A DNA stretch of 64,000 nt from Clostridiales bacterium. GTDB taxonomy: Bacteria; Bacillota; Clostridia; Lachnospirales; WQUN01. A model generated the notes under the pieces. It made no database searches and had not been told where the DNA came from. It saw only the letters and a program-made list of their open reading frames with translations. The stretch covers positions 1 to 64,000 of the forward strand of contig JAISWZ010000649.1 of NCBI GenBank assembly GCA_031270945.1, given 5' to 3'. This document shows positions 27,631 through 36,190 of this stretch, piece after piece; position 1 is the stretch's first letter, and every line of letters begins with the position of its first letter. A program made the position numbers and the translations under genes.

Positions 27631-27749
27631 GAGCATATCCCAAAATTAATTCCAGGGCTTGAAAATTTCCCTCGCAGAAGCCCGAGCAAACTAGTTAAAG
27701 CATTCGCCAAGAATTTTTCGGTGCCTTAACGGAATTTTGGGATATGCAC
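27631..27749. mobile_element. GCATATCCC-family repeat, third in a row
   Basis: Full ends, with the CTCGCAGAAGCCCGAG insert in the left arm. It ends about 45 bp before paralogue 4. Confidence 0.75.
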
Positions 27750-27794
27750 TAAGCAATCAAAAGTTTAACAAATTTAGCATAGGAGGATCTTTGC

Positions 27795-28337
27795 ATGTCA
27801 GAATCAAATGCCCTTGAGATCTACAGCGAAACGCCCAAGGACAGAGTCCAGGCAATCGCAGCCGAGATCGGCAAGTACTTCGATGACAACGGCTGGACTA
27901 CTGTCACCAGGAAAGAGTGCGCAAACGGCGCCATAGCCTTCTACTTCAACATGAGCGTCAAGAGCGTCCCCCTCAGGATCGACGTCGATATAGCTGAGAG
28001 CCCCATGGTCGTCAGGTTCAACGTGACCCTTCCAACGCTCTGCGCGTCCGAGTACGCCCTCTTGGTCGATGAGTTCATAACGGAGTTCAACTACGATCAG
28101 AGATACGGCGCCTTGAAGCACGACATCAACGATGGCACCCTGGCGTACGAGTACAACGTCTCAGTTGCCCATACCTTCGATATCGATGACTTCGACACTT
28201 ACTTCAACGTCTGCCTCTACTCGGCCGCCAACGCCTACTGGGATGTCTCAAGGCTTTGCGTAGGAAGGCTCTCAAAAGCGAAACTGGCTGAGCTCACTGA
28301 GAAGCTCACCGAAATGACGCAGACTCTCAACGAGTAG
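27795..28337 (+). CDS. YbjN-like domain protein, paralogue 4
   Basis: 180 aa, MSESNALEIYSETPKDRVQA, with AGGAGG 8 bases upstream. Full core (LPTLCASEYALLVDEFITEF, RYGALKHDINDGTLAYEYNV) and VSRLCVGRLSKAKLAELTEK. Codon use is noticeably GC-rich compared with the flanking repeats. Preceded by four hairpin-repeat copies in about 600 bp, the densest cluster in the window. Confidence 0.76.
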   Translation: MSESNALEIYSETPKDRVQAIAAEIGKYFDDNGWTTVTRKECANGAIAFYFNMSVKSVPLRIDVDIAESPMVVRFNVTLPTLCASEYALLVDEFITEFNYDQRYGALKHDINDGTLAYEYNVSVAHTFDIDDFDTYFNVCLYSAANAYWDVSRLCVGRLSKAKLAELTEKLTEMTQTLNE

Positions 28338-28350
28338 CGTCTGCAATAAA

Positions 28351-28472
28351 GCATATCCCAAAATTAAATTATGGCGCGGCAAAAGCCACGCGTTACAGCA
28401 TATCATGCCTTTTGGCGATTTGCCCTTGGGCAAACGCTACCCCGCGCCTTATATGGATTTTGGGATATGCTC
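28351..28472. mobile_element. GCATATCCC-family repeat with TTTGCCC/GGGCAAA insert
   Basis: Arms of the GGCGCGGCAAAAG type. The right arm carries GCGATTTGCCCTTGGGCAAACGC, the shorter version of the insert. It starts 13 bp after the stop of paralogue 4, so it may also act as a 3' hairpin. Confidence 0.75.
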
Positions 28473-28633
28473 TAAGCCACCGTCCTAAGCGATTATCGCC
28501 ATATCGTTTGGAAAGGGCGAGCCCGCACGGCCTTGCCCTTTCCGATTTCGAATAAAAATTGGATTTTTCATGATTTTCTAGTCCTTAAATATAGTGATTT
28601 TAAATTTTTGATCTATACTTTTCGTTTCAAATT

Positions 28634-28642
28634 TGATATAAT
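28634..28642 (+). promoter_or_regulatory. Extended -10 promoter element for paralogue 5
   Basis: TGATATAAT is a TG-N-TATAAT extended -10; no good -35 is seen. It is about 90 bp upstream of the start codon. Confidence 0.45.
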
Positions 28643-28732
28643 GTTATAGACATAATTCAACTCAGCGCTTTGACGCTAACGCTAACGCTTAAGCATCATC
28701 AGCGCCAATACATAAAACAGGAGGATCTTATC

Positions 28733-29245
28733 ATGGCTATCAACGATACCTACACAAGGTTTCAGGCAATCGCGCGAGCGGTCAATGACTACATGGTCGG
28801 GAATGGCTGGAGAAGCGTTTCCAGATCCGAGCGCTCCAACGGCAGCATCAACTTCGAGCTCACCATGAACGTGGAGAAAATGGCGTTCAGAACCTCTATC
28901 TTTGTCGGGAGAGACCCACTGTACATCAGGTACACAGTGACCCTTCCCATCGTCTGCTCCCCCGAGTACAGCCTCATAGTTGACGATTACATCGCTACGT
29001 ACAACTACAACCTTCGCATCGGCTCCTTGAAGCACGACTCCTCAGACGGAGCCCTGGAGTTCGAGTTCGCCTACGCGACCGACAACGTGTTCAACATCAG
29101 TGACTTCGATTCCTACTTTGACATTTGCCTTCTCTCAGCGGCAAAAGTTTACCCCGATATCTCAAAGCTTTGCGTAGGCAGAATGTCCCAGTCACAGATG
29201 AACGCGATCATGGAAAAGCTCACTCTCTTGAGCAGCGCCCTCTAG
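28733..29245 (+). CDS. YbjN-like domain protein, paralogue 5
   Basis: 170 aa from MAINDTYTRFQAIARAVNDY. ATG 28733 follows AGGAGGATCTTATC; the longer ORF-track start has no RBS. Core LPIVCSPEYSLIVDDYIATY, then RIGSLKHDSSDGALEFEFAY; end KLCVGRMSQSQMN. It lacks the short N-terminal acidic extension of the other copies. Confidence 0.74.
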   Translation: MAINDTYTRFQAIARAVNDYMVGNGWRSVSRSERSNGSINFELTMNVEKMAFRTSIFVGRDPLYIRYTVTLPIVCSPEYSLIVDDYIATYNYNLRIGSLKHDSSDGALEFEFAYATDNVFNISDFDSYFDICLLSAAKVYPDISKLCVGRMSQSQMNAIMEKLTLLSSAL

Positions 29246-29696
29246 AACCAGGCTTTGTACCAAGCTTTTCAATGCTAATCGCAAGAGTTTTGGATTTTAA
29301 GATTGCAAACGCCGCTACGCCTGCCCAATCCGGCGACTCCCATCATGAGCGAAAAGAAGCCCTCTTTTCGCTCATGAGTTAGGCCAGTGCTCTTTAGCGA
29401 TTCTCATTTAAGAAATTTTAGACATAATCACAAACCAAGCTTAAGCATACATAGTTTCACAATATTAATCCTATAGGCGCTAACTTTTGCATTTTTATCC
29501 TTTTTTAAGCATTAACCCTATCTGAAATCTAGCTCTTTTTATTTTTAATGTTTGGCCATTCAAAAAACCCCTAGTATTTCCGTCTTTTCGCCACAGATAT
29601 CTGAGCCAGTTTTTAAATTTACAGCAAAAAGTGCGGCGTTATCCTAAAATCACCATACCATAGCAAACGCATATTTATATAGCATAGAGCGTTAAG
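29246..29696. other. AT-rich intergenic region with one hairpin
   Basis: CATGAGCGAAAAG / CTTTTCGCTCATG (29344-29375) is a perfect 13-bp stem that may terminate paralogue 5. The remainder is AT-rich with no supported gene. Confidence 0.5.
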
Positions 29697-29793
29697 GGCA
29701 TATCCCAAAATTAATCTTAGGGCTTGCGAAAGTCACGCGTTAAAGCAGCGCTTTGACTTTCGCTGCGCCACTTCGGAATTTTGTGATATGCAC
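29697..29793. mobile_element. GCATATCCC-family repeat, second subfamily
   Basis: Arms GGCTTGCGAAAGTCACGCG / GACTTTCGCTGCGCC; the right end has one change (TTGTGATATGC). Confidence 0.72.
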
Positions 29794-29796
29794 TAA

Positions 29797-29865
29797 GGCA
29801 TATCCCAATCGGCTAGGCTTGGGCGCGCCACGCGCATTGATATAGCCGATTATCCAGGATATGCT
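29797..29865. repeat. Hairpin with family-like ends but unrelated interior
   Basis: Starts GGCATATCCC and ends GGATATGC, but the interior (ATCGGCTA...TAGCCGAT with a GGGCGCGCCACGCGC loop) is unlike the other copies. Confidence 0.45.
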
Positions 29866-29906
29866 GCTTTTGAGTGAAAAGAGCCGCACTTTTCTCTCTG
29901 AATAGG

Positions 29907-30067
29907 AGCATATCCCAAAATTATATCCGAGGCACCAGAAAAATCCGGGTTTTTGCTCGCAGAAGCCCGAGCAAACTAGTTGAACCATTCGCCAGGATTT
30001 TGGCGATTTGCCCGTGAACATTGGGCAAACGCTATCCGGCGCCATTTCGGAATTTTGGGATATGCGC
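29907..30067. mobile_element. GCATATCCC-family repeat with both internal inserts
   Basis: Nearly identical in structure to the 162-bp copy at 27147. It ends about 95 bp before paralogue 6 and produces the false N-terminal extension in the ORF track. Confidence 0.78.
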
Positions 30068-30160
30068 TATGTACCCGCGAGCGAAAAAGCGCTTGCCAGC
30101 TGCCTTTATCTGACGGCGCCGCTCGTCAGCATAACCAGTTTGGCTTGCAAGGAGGATATG

Positions 30161-30784
30161 ATGACTGACCTTGAATTTGATCACCTCTGGGAGGAGATTA
30201 CCGGCGGCGCCAGCAACGCGCAAGAGCCCCAAGAGCTGGACGAAGAAGAGACAGCGCCCAGCCAAAGCGAAGCCGAGGGGCCTTTTCACCCAGAAGAAGT
30301 AGCTGAGGTTGAAGGGGCGCTGGACAGCTACCTGATCGAGAACGACTGGCCCGCAGTTTCCAAGACCCATTGCCCCGATGGGAACATCTACTACAACGTA
30401 TACATGAACATCAGCAACGTTTCATTGCACACAGCCCTGCTCATTTCCGACAAGTCTTTGTCTCTCCAGATCATTGTGACGCTTCCAACCGTCTGCTCTC
30501 CGCAGTACTGGCTGATCTTGGACGATTTCATTGTGAACTTCAACTACAGCAGACGCTTTGGCGGCTTGAGGCGCAGCCAGGGAACAGTTGACTACGTTTA
30601 CTCATTTTCAGTTTCAGGCGGATTCAACGAGGAGCATTTCCAGCGCTACCTGGCAGTTTGCATCTTCTCCGCTGTCGAAGCTTACCCCGAAATCGCCAAG
30701 CTGAGCGTAGGAAAGCTGTCCCGCAAGAAATCGGAGGAACTAGTAGAAAAGCTTCGCGTTCTGGTGGAGGCGCTGAAAGAGTAG
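30161..30784 (+). CDS. YbjN-like domain protein, paralogue 6 with acidic N-terminus
   Basis: 207 aa. AAGGAGG lies 5 bases before ATG 30161. It differs from the others by a 40-residue acidic, Glu-rich N-terminal extension (EEITGGASNAQEPQELDEEE). The core is LPTVCSPQYWLILDDFIVNF then NYSRRFGGLRRS. The C-terminal helix ends KSEELVEKLRVLVEALKE. Last of the array; a terminator and the convergent MATE gene follow. Confidence 0.75.
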   Translation: MTDLEFDHLWEEITGGASNAQEPQELDEEETAPSQSEAEGPFHPEEVAEVEGALDSYLIENDWPAVSKTHCPDGNIYYNVYMNISNVSLHTALLISDKSLSLQIIVTLPTVCSPQYWLILDDFIVNFNYSRRFGGLRRSQGTVDYVYSFSVSGGFNEEHFQRYLAVCIFSAVEAYPEIAKLSVGKLSRKKSEELVEKLRVLVEALKE

Positions 30785-30825
30785 CGATTGCTTGTGTTGA
30801 GCGCTGGACAAGCGCGAGAAAATAC

Positions 30826-30884
30826 AAAATAAATAAAATAAATAAATAAAATATTTTAAAAAACCATAAAACAATATAAAAAGC
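30826..30884. repeat. A/T-only low-complexity tract
   Basis: About 60 bp of A-rich sequence (AAATAAATAAAATAAATAAA) with very few G or C, abruptly bounded. Similar tracts occur at 37137 and 40158. Confidence 0.6.
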
Positions 30885-30920
30885 AAAAAAGAACGGGATC
30901 GCAGATCCCGTTCTTTTTTT
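30885..30920. terminator. Bidirectional terminator
   Basis: AAAAAAGAACGGGATC / GATCCCGTTCTTTTTTT around GCA. It serves the convergent paralogue 6 and MATE genes. Confidence 0.88.
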
Positions 30921-30938
30921 GCTGCCGTTATTTATTTT

Positions 30939-32408
30939 TTAGTTCCCCTCAGTCTGGGGAACAGGCTGGTTCAGCACCCCAAGCGCCGGAGGCGCTTGGG
31001 CCTGAATTTCCTGCTCTGGCTCTTGGCGTTTCACTATAGCCTTGTTAAGCCACTTTCCGCGCTTGAACAGCACTGCGGTAGTAACCGCTCCCAAGACCCA
31101 TGCGGTGAGAAGCGAGACATAAAGCGTCTCTGGCCTTCCTACCGGGTATTCCGGGGATCTCGTAAGGTAAGCTAGAAGGTAAGCCAGCGGAGTCCTGATT
31201 ATGACTGTTGATATAAGGGAGATCCACATCGGTGACACAGTGTCTCCTGCGCCTCTCATGGATCCTGAAAGTATCTGGGTTACAGCAATGGCTATGTAGC
31301 CTACCGCGAGAATGCAAAGCATTATATAGCTTTGGTTTACAATCGCCTCAGTGCTTGTGAAAACCCCAGCCAGCTGCTTGCCAAATATAAGTATGCCTGT
31401 GACCATGGTGGCGGAAACTCCCACTCCCATAGCCAAGGCTGGCTTGGTTGAAGCCTTTACCCTGTCCATCCTTCCAGCGCCGACATTCTGTCCCACGAAC
31501 GTGGCTATTGCCATGCCAAACGTGAAGTTTGGCATCATCGCAAACCCGTCAACGCGCATGACAGCGGTTGAAGCCGCTATAATGGTAGTGCCGAAGCTGT
31601 TTGTCAGAGACTGCACAACGACATTCGCAAGCGAGAATATCATCTGGGTAAACGCCGCCGGAAGCCCAAGGCTGGCCAACTTTACGCATACATTCTTGTC
31701 TATCTTCAAATGCCTAAGGTGAAGGGTGCATGCCTCTTTCATGTTCAAGAGCCTGATTACGCAAAGGATGCTTGAGATCCACTGCGCTATGACAGTAGCC
31801 CAAGCAGCGCCAGCCACTCCCCAGCCTAGCCCTGCCACAAACCAAATATCAAGCACTGTGTTTATCACGCAAGTGATCACAAGAAAGACAAGGGGCATGA
31901 ACGCGTCGCCTATTCCTCGAAGAATGCCTGATATCATGTTATAGAACGATATGCCTGATATGCCTATGAATATGATGGTCATGTATTCCGCGCACATGAC
32001 GATTACATCGTCTGGCGTGTTCAAAAGCTTCAGGATCGGATTTATCGCTATAACGCCTATCGCCGTCATGAGCATGCTGGACAGGAACGTCAGGGTAAGC
32101 GAGCTTCCTATTGTCCTCGCAAGGGATTCCCTGTCTTTTGCCCCGAAGTACTGGGACACCATTATTCCAGCGCCAGTGGATATTCCCATGAACAGCACCA
32201 GAAGCAGCATCATAAGCGAAAAGCTCGAACCAACAGCGGCCAAGGCCGAATCTCCGACATACCGGCCTACCACAATGGCGTCAACAGTGTTGTAAAGCTG
32301 CTGAACCACGTTGCCTATCAAGAGTGGAACTGAAAATGACACAAGCTTGCGCCATATAACCCCTTCAGTCATGTCTTGAGCGGAAAAGAAAGATTTAAAG
32401 CTTGCCAA
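30939..32408 (-). CDS. MATE family efflux transporter
   Basis: About 490 aa, 12 predicted TM helices in two MatE halves, exporting cationic compounds by Na+ or H+ antiport. Characteristic stretches are LIGNVVQQLYNTVDAIVVGR at helix 1 and MISGILRGIGDAFMPLV; the second half repeats the pattern with QILSGSMRGAGDTVSPMWIS. The C-terminus is a hydrophilic tail rich in Gln, Glu and Pro. The TTG at 32408 lies 5 bases after GGGGGGAG and is preferred to the longer ORF-track start; ATG at 32372 is another option. Monocistronic. Confidence 0.92.
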   Translation of the reverse strand: MASFKSFFSAQDMTEGVIWRKLVSFSVPLLIGNVVQQLYNTVDAIVVGRYVGDSALAAVGSSFSLMMLLLVLFMGISTGAGIMVSQYFGAKDRESLARTIGSSLTLTFLSSMLMTAIGVIAINPILKLLNTPDDVIVMCAEYMTIIFIGISGISFYNMISGILRGIGDAFMPLVFLVITCVINTVLDIWFVAGLGWGVAGAAWATVIAQWISSILCVIRLLNMKEACTLHLRHLKIDKNVCVKLASLGLPAAFTQMIFSLANVVVQSLTNSFGTTIIAASTAVMRVDGFAMMPNFTFGMAIATFVGQNVGAGRMDRVKASTKPALAMGVGVSATMVTGILIFGKQLAGVFTSTEAIVNQSYIMLCILAVGYIAIAVTQILSGSMRGAGDTVSPMWISLISTVIIRTPLAYLLAYLTRSPEYPVGRPETLYVSLLTAWVLGAVTTAVLFKRGKWLNKAIVKRQEPEQEIQAQAPPALGVLNQPVPQTEGN

Positions 32409-32654
32409 GCGCACTCCCCCCGAATCGCGGATCTGCATCCCGCAGTCCGCCTTTTTTTCCGCTCACGCGAGTGAGCGGCGAGCTGCCCAAAGCGAATTTG
32501 ATGAAAACGTTTTACCAGCTTGATAATCGCTTAAAGCCAGGGTTGCCACGAATATGTCGCGAATCAACACGTTTTCACAAACCGACTCTTTGGGCATGCC
32601 CAAAGAGCATATCCATGCGGATACACTCAAAACCCTATCAAGTAGGGTTGATTT

Positions 32655-32685
32655 AAAGCCCTCTCTGATGAGAGGGCTTTATTTT
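32655..32685 (+). terminator. Terminator-like hairpin
   Basis: AAAGCCCTCTC / GAGAGGGCTTT around TGAT, followed by ATTTT. No plus-strand gene lies directly upstream, so its role is unclear. Confidence 0.55.
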
Positions 32686-32693
32686 AAAGTTAG

Positions 32694-32827
32694 GCGCATA
32701 TCCCAAAATTAATCTTAAGTTTGCTCGCAGAAGCCCGAGCAAACTAGTTTAAGCCTTCGCAGGATTTTGGCGATTTGCCCTTGGGCAAACGCTATCCGGT
32801 GCCACTTGCGGAATTTTGGAATATGCA
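32694..32827. mobile_element. GCATATCCC-family repeat with both inserts, shortened arms
   Basis: Carries TTTGCTCGCAGAAGCCCGAG in the left and GATTTGCCCTTGGGCAAACG in the right, but lacks much of the left arm. The right end reads TTTTGGAATATGC. Confidence 0.7.
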
Positions 32828-33201
32828 CTAAAAGCAAAATCCGTACGCCGCGCCTTAACGGGCGCGGTTCGCGCCCAGCGCGGCTGCGCCGCGCTAATTC
32901 GCAATCCAAGCACTTTTGGAGTAGAATAGGCATAAACGAGTTATCGCTCGGAGAAGAATTCACATATGCTCGCTCGTGTCAGTGCAGTCAAAATGCGAAA
33001 TGAAAAGCAAACGCCATCGAGGGGCCCAAAAGTTGCGTCCCCATAGTTAACACTATTAGTTTAACAGATTGGGATTGAAAATGCAAGAATTGATTGCGTC
33101 ATGTGAGACGCCAAATTGCTCTGTTTCTAACGCGTTTAAACCGAACGCGCGTCGATGCCAATAATTAACATCTTAATTCGGTTCTAAAAGGAGGGTGTCA
33201 T

Positions 33202-33981
33202 ATTCAACCCATAAAAGCCGCAATCGGCAGCCAAGCGATCCTTGTCGCAAGCACAGGAACTGCAAACCCGGATCGCTGGGCGGAGTCCCTTGAACCCTTG
33301 GAAAACAGCATTTCAAGCGCCTTTCCTACTGTTGAAACAAGGCGGGCCTTCATATCTCAGCCCATAATAGACAAGCTATACCAGCGCCATGGGCTGAAAG
33401 TTCCAAGCGTCCCCCAGGCCCTGGATAGTCTTAAGGCTGACGGGTTCACGAGGGTTCTTGTTCAGCCAACCCTCATATCCAAAGGCTTTGAGCATGAGCA
33501 GGTAGCAAATGCAATAGCAAGCCGGAGCGAATCTCTTTTGATGGGGCTTTCTCTATTATCAGAAAGAGCCGATTATCTCGCTGTTTCCAAGATCCTAATT
33601 GCGGACTGCCCCTTCCAGCCAGAGACAGGATATGTATTCGTTGGGCACGGCTCCGCTAATTATGAGGGCCCTTGCGTTGGTCTGGCGCAGGCGCTCTCGC
33701 TTTTCTCTTCCTATATATACGTCGTCGCAATCAAGGGAAACCCGACCGTGGATGACGCAATCCGCCAGGCTAGCGCCTGCGGGATGAAAAAGATTGTTCT
33801 TAGGCCTTTTATGATCACAGCCGGAGAGCATGCCGCCAGCGACATGGGAGTTAAGTTGAAAACCCGGCTTGCCCAAGCCGGGTTTGATGTGGAGTGCGTA
33901 TTTAAAGGCATTGGGTCTATTCATGGGATACAGGAGATCTTTGTCCAGCATGCGGCAAAGGCGCTTGAGTTGTGCCCGTGA
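33202..33981 (+). CDS. cbiK: CbiK-like sirohydrochlorin cobaltochelatase
   Basis: 259 aa. CbiK chelatases insert Co2+ (in some relatives Fe2+ or Ni2+) into sirohydrochlorin. Recognisable segments: ILVASTGTANPDRWAESLEP near the N-terminus, TRRAFISQPIIDKL, GFTRVLVQPTLISKGFEHEQ with the metal-site His, YVFVGHGSANYEGP and PFMITAGEHAASDM. The ORF-track start at 33298 (TTG) would delete the first family beta strand. The frame is open upstream, and AAAAGGAGGG lies 7 bases before ATT 33202 with no ATG/GTG/TTG available, so an AUU start is likely. The only cobalamin-type gene here. Confidence 0.85.
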   Translation: MQPIKAAIGSQAILVASTGTANPDRWAESLEPLENSISSAFPTVETRRAFISQPIIDKLYQRHGLKVPSVPQALDSLKADGFTRVLVQPTLISKGFEHEQVANAIASRSESLLMGLSLLSERADYLAVSKILIADCPFQPETGYVFVGHGSANYEGPCVGLAQALSLFSSYIYVVAIKGNPTVDDAIRQASACGMKKIVLRPFMITAGEHAASDMGVKLKTRLAQAGFDVECVFKGIGSIHGIQEIFVQHAAKALELCP

Positions 33982-34170
33982 GATAAAAGAACTGCGCTTG
34001 GCTTTAAAAAGTTTATTAGAGTTATGCGAAATCAGCATGACCTACTTTCGGTTTGAGGCACCAACTTAAATATCGCAAGCATGCCTTGCCTCTGATCTCG
34101 AACCCGTCAGCAAAGCATTGTGTATATTTTTCTTGTTTACTGCTCCTTCAAATTTGTGAATATTTTAGCA
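33982..34170. other. Intergenic, nothing recognised
   Basis: No terminator with a clear stem follows cbiK and no gene is seen. Confidence 0.35.
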
Positions 34171-34199
34171 TTGACATTGCATCGATTTTCGTTTATACT
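34171..34199 (+). promoter_or_regulatory. Strong promoter of the ABC transporter operon
   Basis: TTGACA, exactly 17 bp, TATACT. The predicted start is near 34206, about 340 nt before the first gene. Confidence 0.75.
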
Positions 34200-34205
34200 G
34201 GTATT

Positions 34206-34324
34206 CATGCATGATTACTATGTTATAAAGAGAAATGCTTCATCAACTAAAGCGCCATCAGGCGTAGCGCCCTTAACGACCGGACAACCGGAGTTTCTGT
34301 TTCTAACAGGGGCTTCGGTTTTTT
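34206..34324 (+). ncRNA. Structured leader ending in a terminator (attenuator or riboswitch candidate)
   Basis: The leader contains GCGCC/GGCG and GCGC pairing segments, then GACCGG-ACAACCGG, then the hairpin AACCGGAGTTTCTGTT / AACAGGGGCTTCGGTT followed by TTTT. The CCGG of the terminator stem can alternatively pair with the upstream ACCGG region, an antiterminator-like arrangement. No known riboswitch class was recognised. A second small hairpin with GTTGCGTTTTTAT lies near 34475. Confidence 0.45.
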
Positions 34325-34546
34325 GCGTTTCGCGCAATGATTGAGGGGCGGCCTTAAATTAATTGCATTCTTGGTTTTACGGCATTTTCGTAGTTCTCTT
34401 GTCACAATCCCTGAATTTACAAGCTTACGCACAAAATATCCTAATCAAACATGCCAACCCGGTTTCACGCGCAACCGCAGTTGCGTTTTTATATCGCAGG
34501 CTTTTAACCCATAAGAGCCAACAGACCTGAGAAAGAGGGTATTGTT

Positions 34547-36190
34547 ATGAAACGAAAAAGTCACATCGGCACAAAGATCATGGCGTTCTTGACGCTTGCG
34601 ATTATTCTTCTTGCAGGTTGCCAGGCGTCGCCAAGCGCCTCCGCGCCGCAAGCGAGCGCTGTTGCGCCTCAACCGAGCGCTAGCGCTTCTGAACCAAGCG
34701 TTGTTACTTCAAGCGCTCCTGAGACAAGTGCCCCTGAGGCAAGCGCTGGAGATCCTATCCAGGCGACAGAACCATCCAGCCAGGCTGGCCAAGGCGGGGA
34801 GCTGAAGGCATCGTACTCAACCGAGCCTACCACTTGGGATCCATACCTGAGCGAGGGGGCTGATGTCAGGAGCATTCTCTTCAACATTTATGAAGGGCTG
34901 GTCAAGCCCAGCTCAAATGGCGATCTGGTTCCTGCTGTTGCTGAATCATACGAGATCTCATCTGACGCTACGACTTACACTTTCACATTGAGAAAAGACG
35001 GGAAGTTTTCTGACGGAAGCGTTCTTGATTCAGCGGACGTGGTATATTCGCTGAACCGGGCAAAGGAGCTTGAGCTCTCTTCTGCTTTGAAGAGCGTAAG
35101 CGGGATCGAGGCTTCCGGGAGCAATCAAGTGGTGATAACATTATCCGAGCCAGACGTAGATTTTCTGCCTTACCTGACTCTGGCGATACTGCCCGAGGGG
35201 GTGGACCTGGCAAACGATCCGGTTGGAACGGGGCCATTCATTCTTGAGTCCTACGCGGCAGAGGAAGAGATTGTTCTAGGCCGGAACCCCTACTACTGGA
35301 ATGAGGGGCATCCTCACCTGGACAAAGTGACCCTTCGGAAAACGGCGAGCGTTGAGGCGACAGTTATGGCGCTTCAGGCCGGGACCATAGATATAGCCTC
35401 ATTGACTTTGGAAAACTACGGGTTGATAGACAAGACGAAGTTCAACTTCACAGAGCGGGGATCTGCCTCGGTTCAGCAATTGAACCTGAACAACATAAAA
35501 GAGCCGTTCACGGATCCCAAGGTAAGGCAGGCGATATCCTACGCCGTGAATGTCCAGGAGATAATAGACCTGGCTAACGGGGGGCTTGGAAGCAAGGCGG
35601 GAACTCCTGTCATACCAGGGCTTTCTGCGTATTACGACGAAACTTTGGAATCAAGCTATCCCACGGATATAGAAAAGGCTAAGAGTTTGCTTGCGGAGGC
35701 TGGGAAGGGCGAGGGTTTTGCCTTTGACATAACCGTTCCTTCGAACTACGCGGTGCACGTGAACACGGCGCAGATCATTTCGCAGCAATTGCAAAAGATA
35801 AACGTGACGGCGAACATCGTTCAGGTTGACTGGGCCACCTGGCTTAGCCAAGTGTACCAAGGCAGGGACTTTGAGGCCACGATCATATCCATTGACGGAT
35901 CTGTGCTATCCCCCGGGAGCTTCTTGAGCAGGTATGTGTCAACGTCCGGAAGCAACTTCTTCAACTATTCCAGCGAAACCTACGATACGCTGTACGCTGA
36001 GGCGCAAAAGGAGCTGGATCTGGCTAAGAGGGTATCGCTTTACAAGGATCTGCAAAAGCTCTTGTCGGCTGACGCCGCAAACGTCTACATTCAGGACATC
36101 AAGACCTACGTGGCGTTAAGCAATGTTTTTGAAGGCTACGAAGACTACCCGTTGTACGTCACTGATTTCTCCACCATCAAGCTAAAATGA
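34547..36190 (+). CDS. ABC transporter substrate-binding lipoprotein, family 5 (oligopeptide/nickel type)
   Basis: 547 aa. Signal peptide with lipobox ILLAGCQAS, then a linker of about 60 residues rich in Ser, Ala and Pro that tethers the binding domain. The SBP family 5 domain follows: STEPTTWDPYLSEGADVRSI, ILFNIYEGLVKPSSNGDLVP, YTFTLRKDGKFSDGSVLDSA, GTGPFILESY. Relatives bind di/oligopeptides, nickel chelates or haem. First gene of a transporter operon. GAGGGTATTGTT precedes the ATG; the stop overlaps the next start (ATGA). Confidence 0.93.
   Translation: MKRKSHIGTKIMAFLTLAIILLAGCQASPSASAPQASAVAPQPSASASEPSVVTSSAPETSAPEASAGDPIQATEPSSQAGQGGELKASYSTEPTTWDPYLSEGADVRSILFNIYEGLVKPSSNGDLVPAVAESYEISSDATTYTFTLRKDGKFSDGSVLDSADVVYSLNRAKELELSSALKSVSGIEASGSNQVVITLSEPDVDFLPYLTLAILPEGVDLANDPVGTGPFILESYAAEEEIVLGRNPYYWNEGHPHLDKVTLRKTASVEATVMALQAGTIDIASLTLENYGLIDKTKFNFTERGSASVQQLNLNNIKEPFTDPKVRQAISYAVNVQEIIDLANGGLGSKAGTPVIPGLSAYYDETLESSYPTDIEKAKSLLAEAGKGEGFAFDITVPSNYAVHVNTAQIISQQLQKINVTANIVQVDWATWLSQVYQGRDFEATIISIDGSVLSPGSFLSRYVSTSGSNFFNYSSETYDTLYAEAQKELDLAKRVSLYKDLQKLLSADAANVYIQDIKTYVALSNVFEGYEDYPLYVTDFSTIKLK

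Larger units (their letters stand above)
32439..33201. other. Intergenic region with hairpins and one repeat copy
   Basis: Holds the AAAGCCCTCTC hairpin, one GCATATCCC-family copy and a GC-rich palindrome (AGCGCGGCTGCGCCGCGCT near 32877). No gene and no recognised riboswitch core was found before cbiK. Confidence 0.45.

Noticed and set aside
27399-27749. CRISPR-like array because of evenly placed repeats
   Set aside because: The units are self-complementary hairpin elements with diverged interiors, without spacer/repeat structure or cas genes.
32828-33201. Cobalamin riboswitch upstream of cbiK
   Set aside because: The conserved B12-box and core elements were not found.
34207-34344. 46-codon leader peptide (MHDYYVIKRN...) in the transporter leader
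   Set aside because: No RBS and no enriched regulatory codon; the RNA structure explains the region better.
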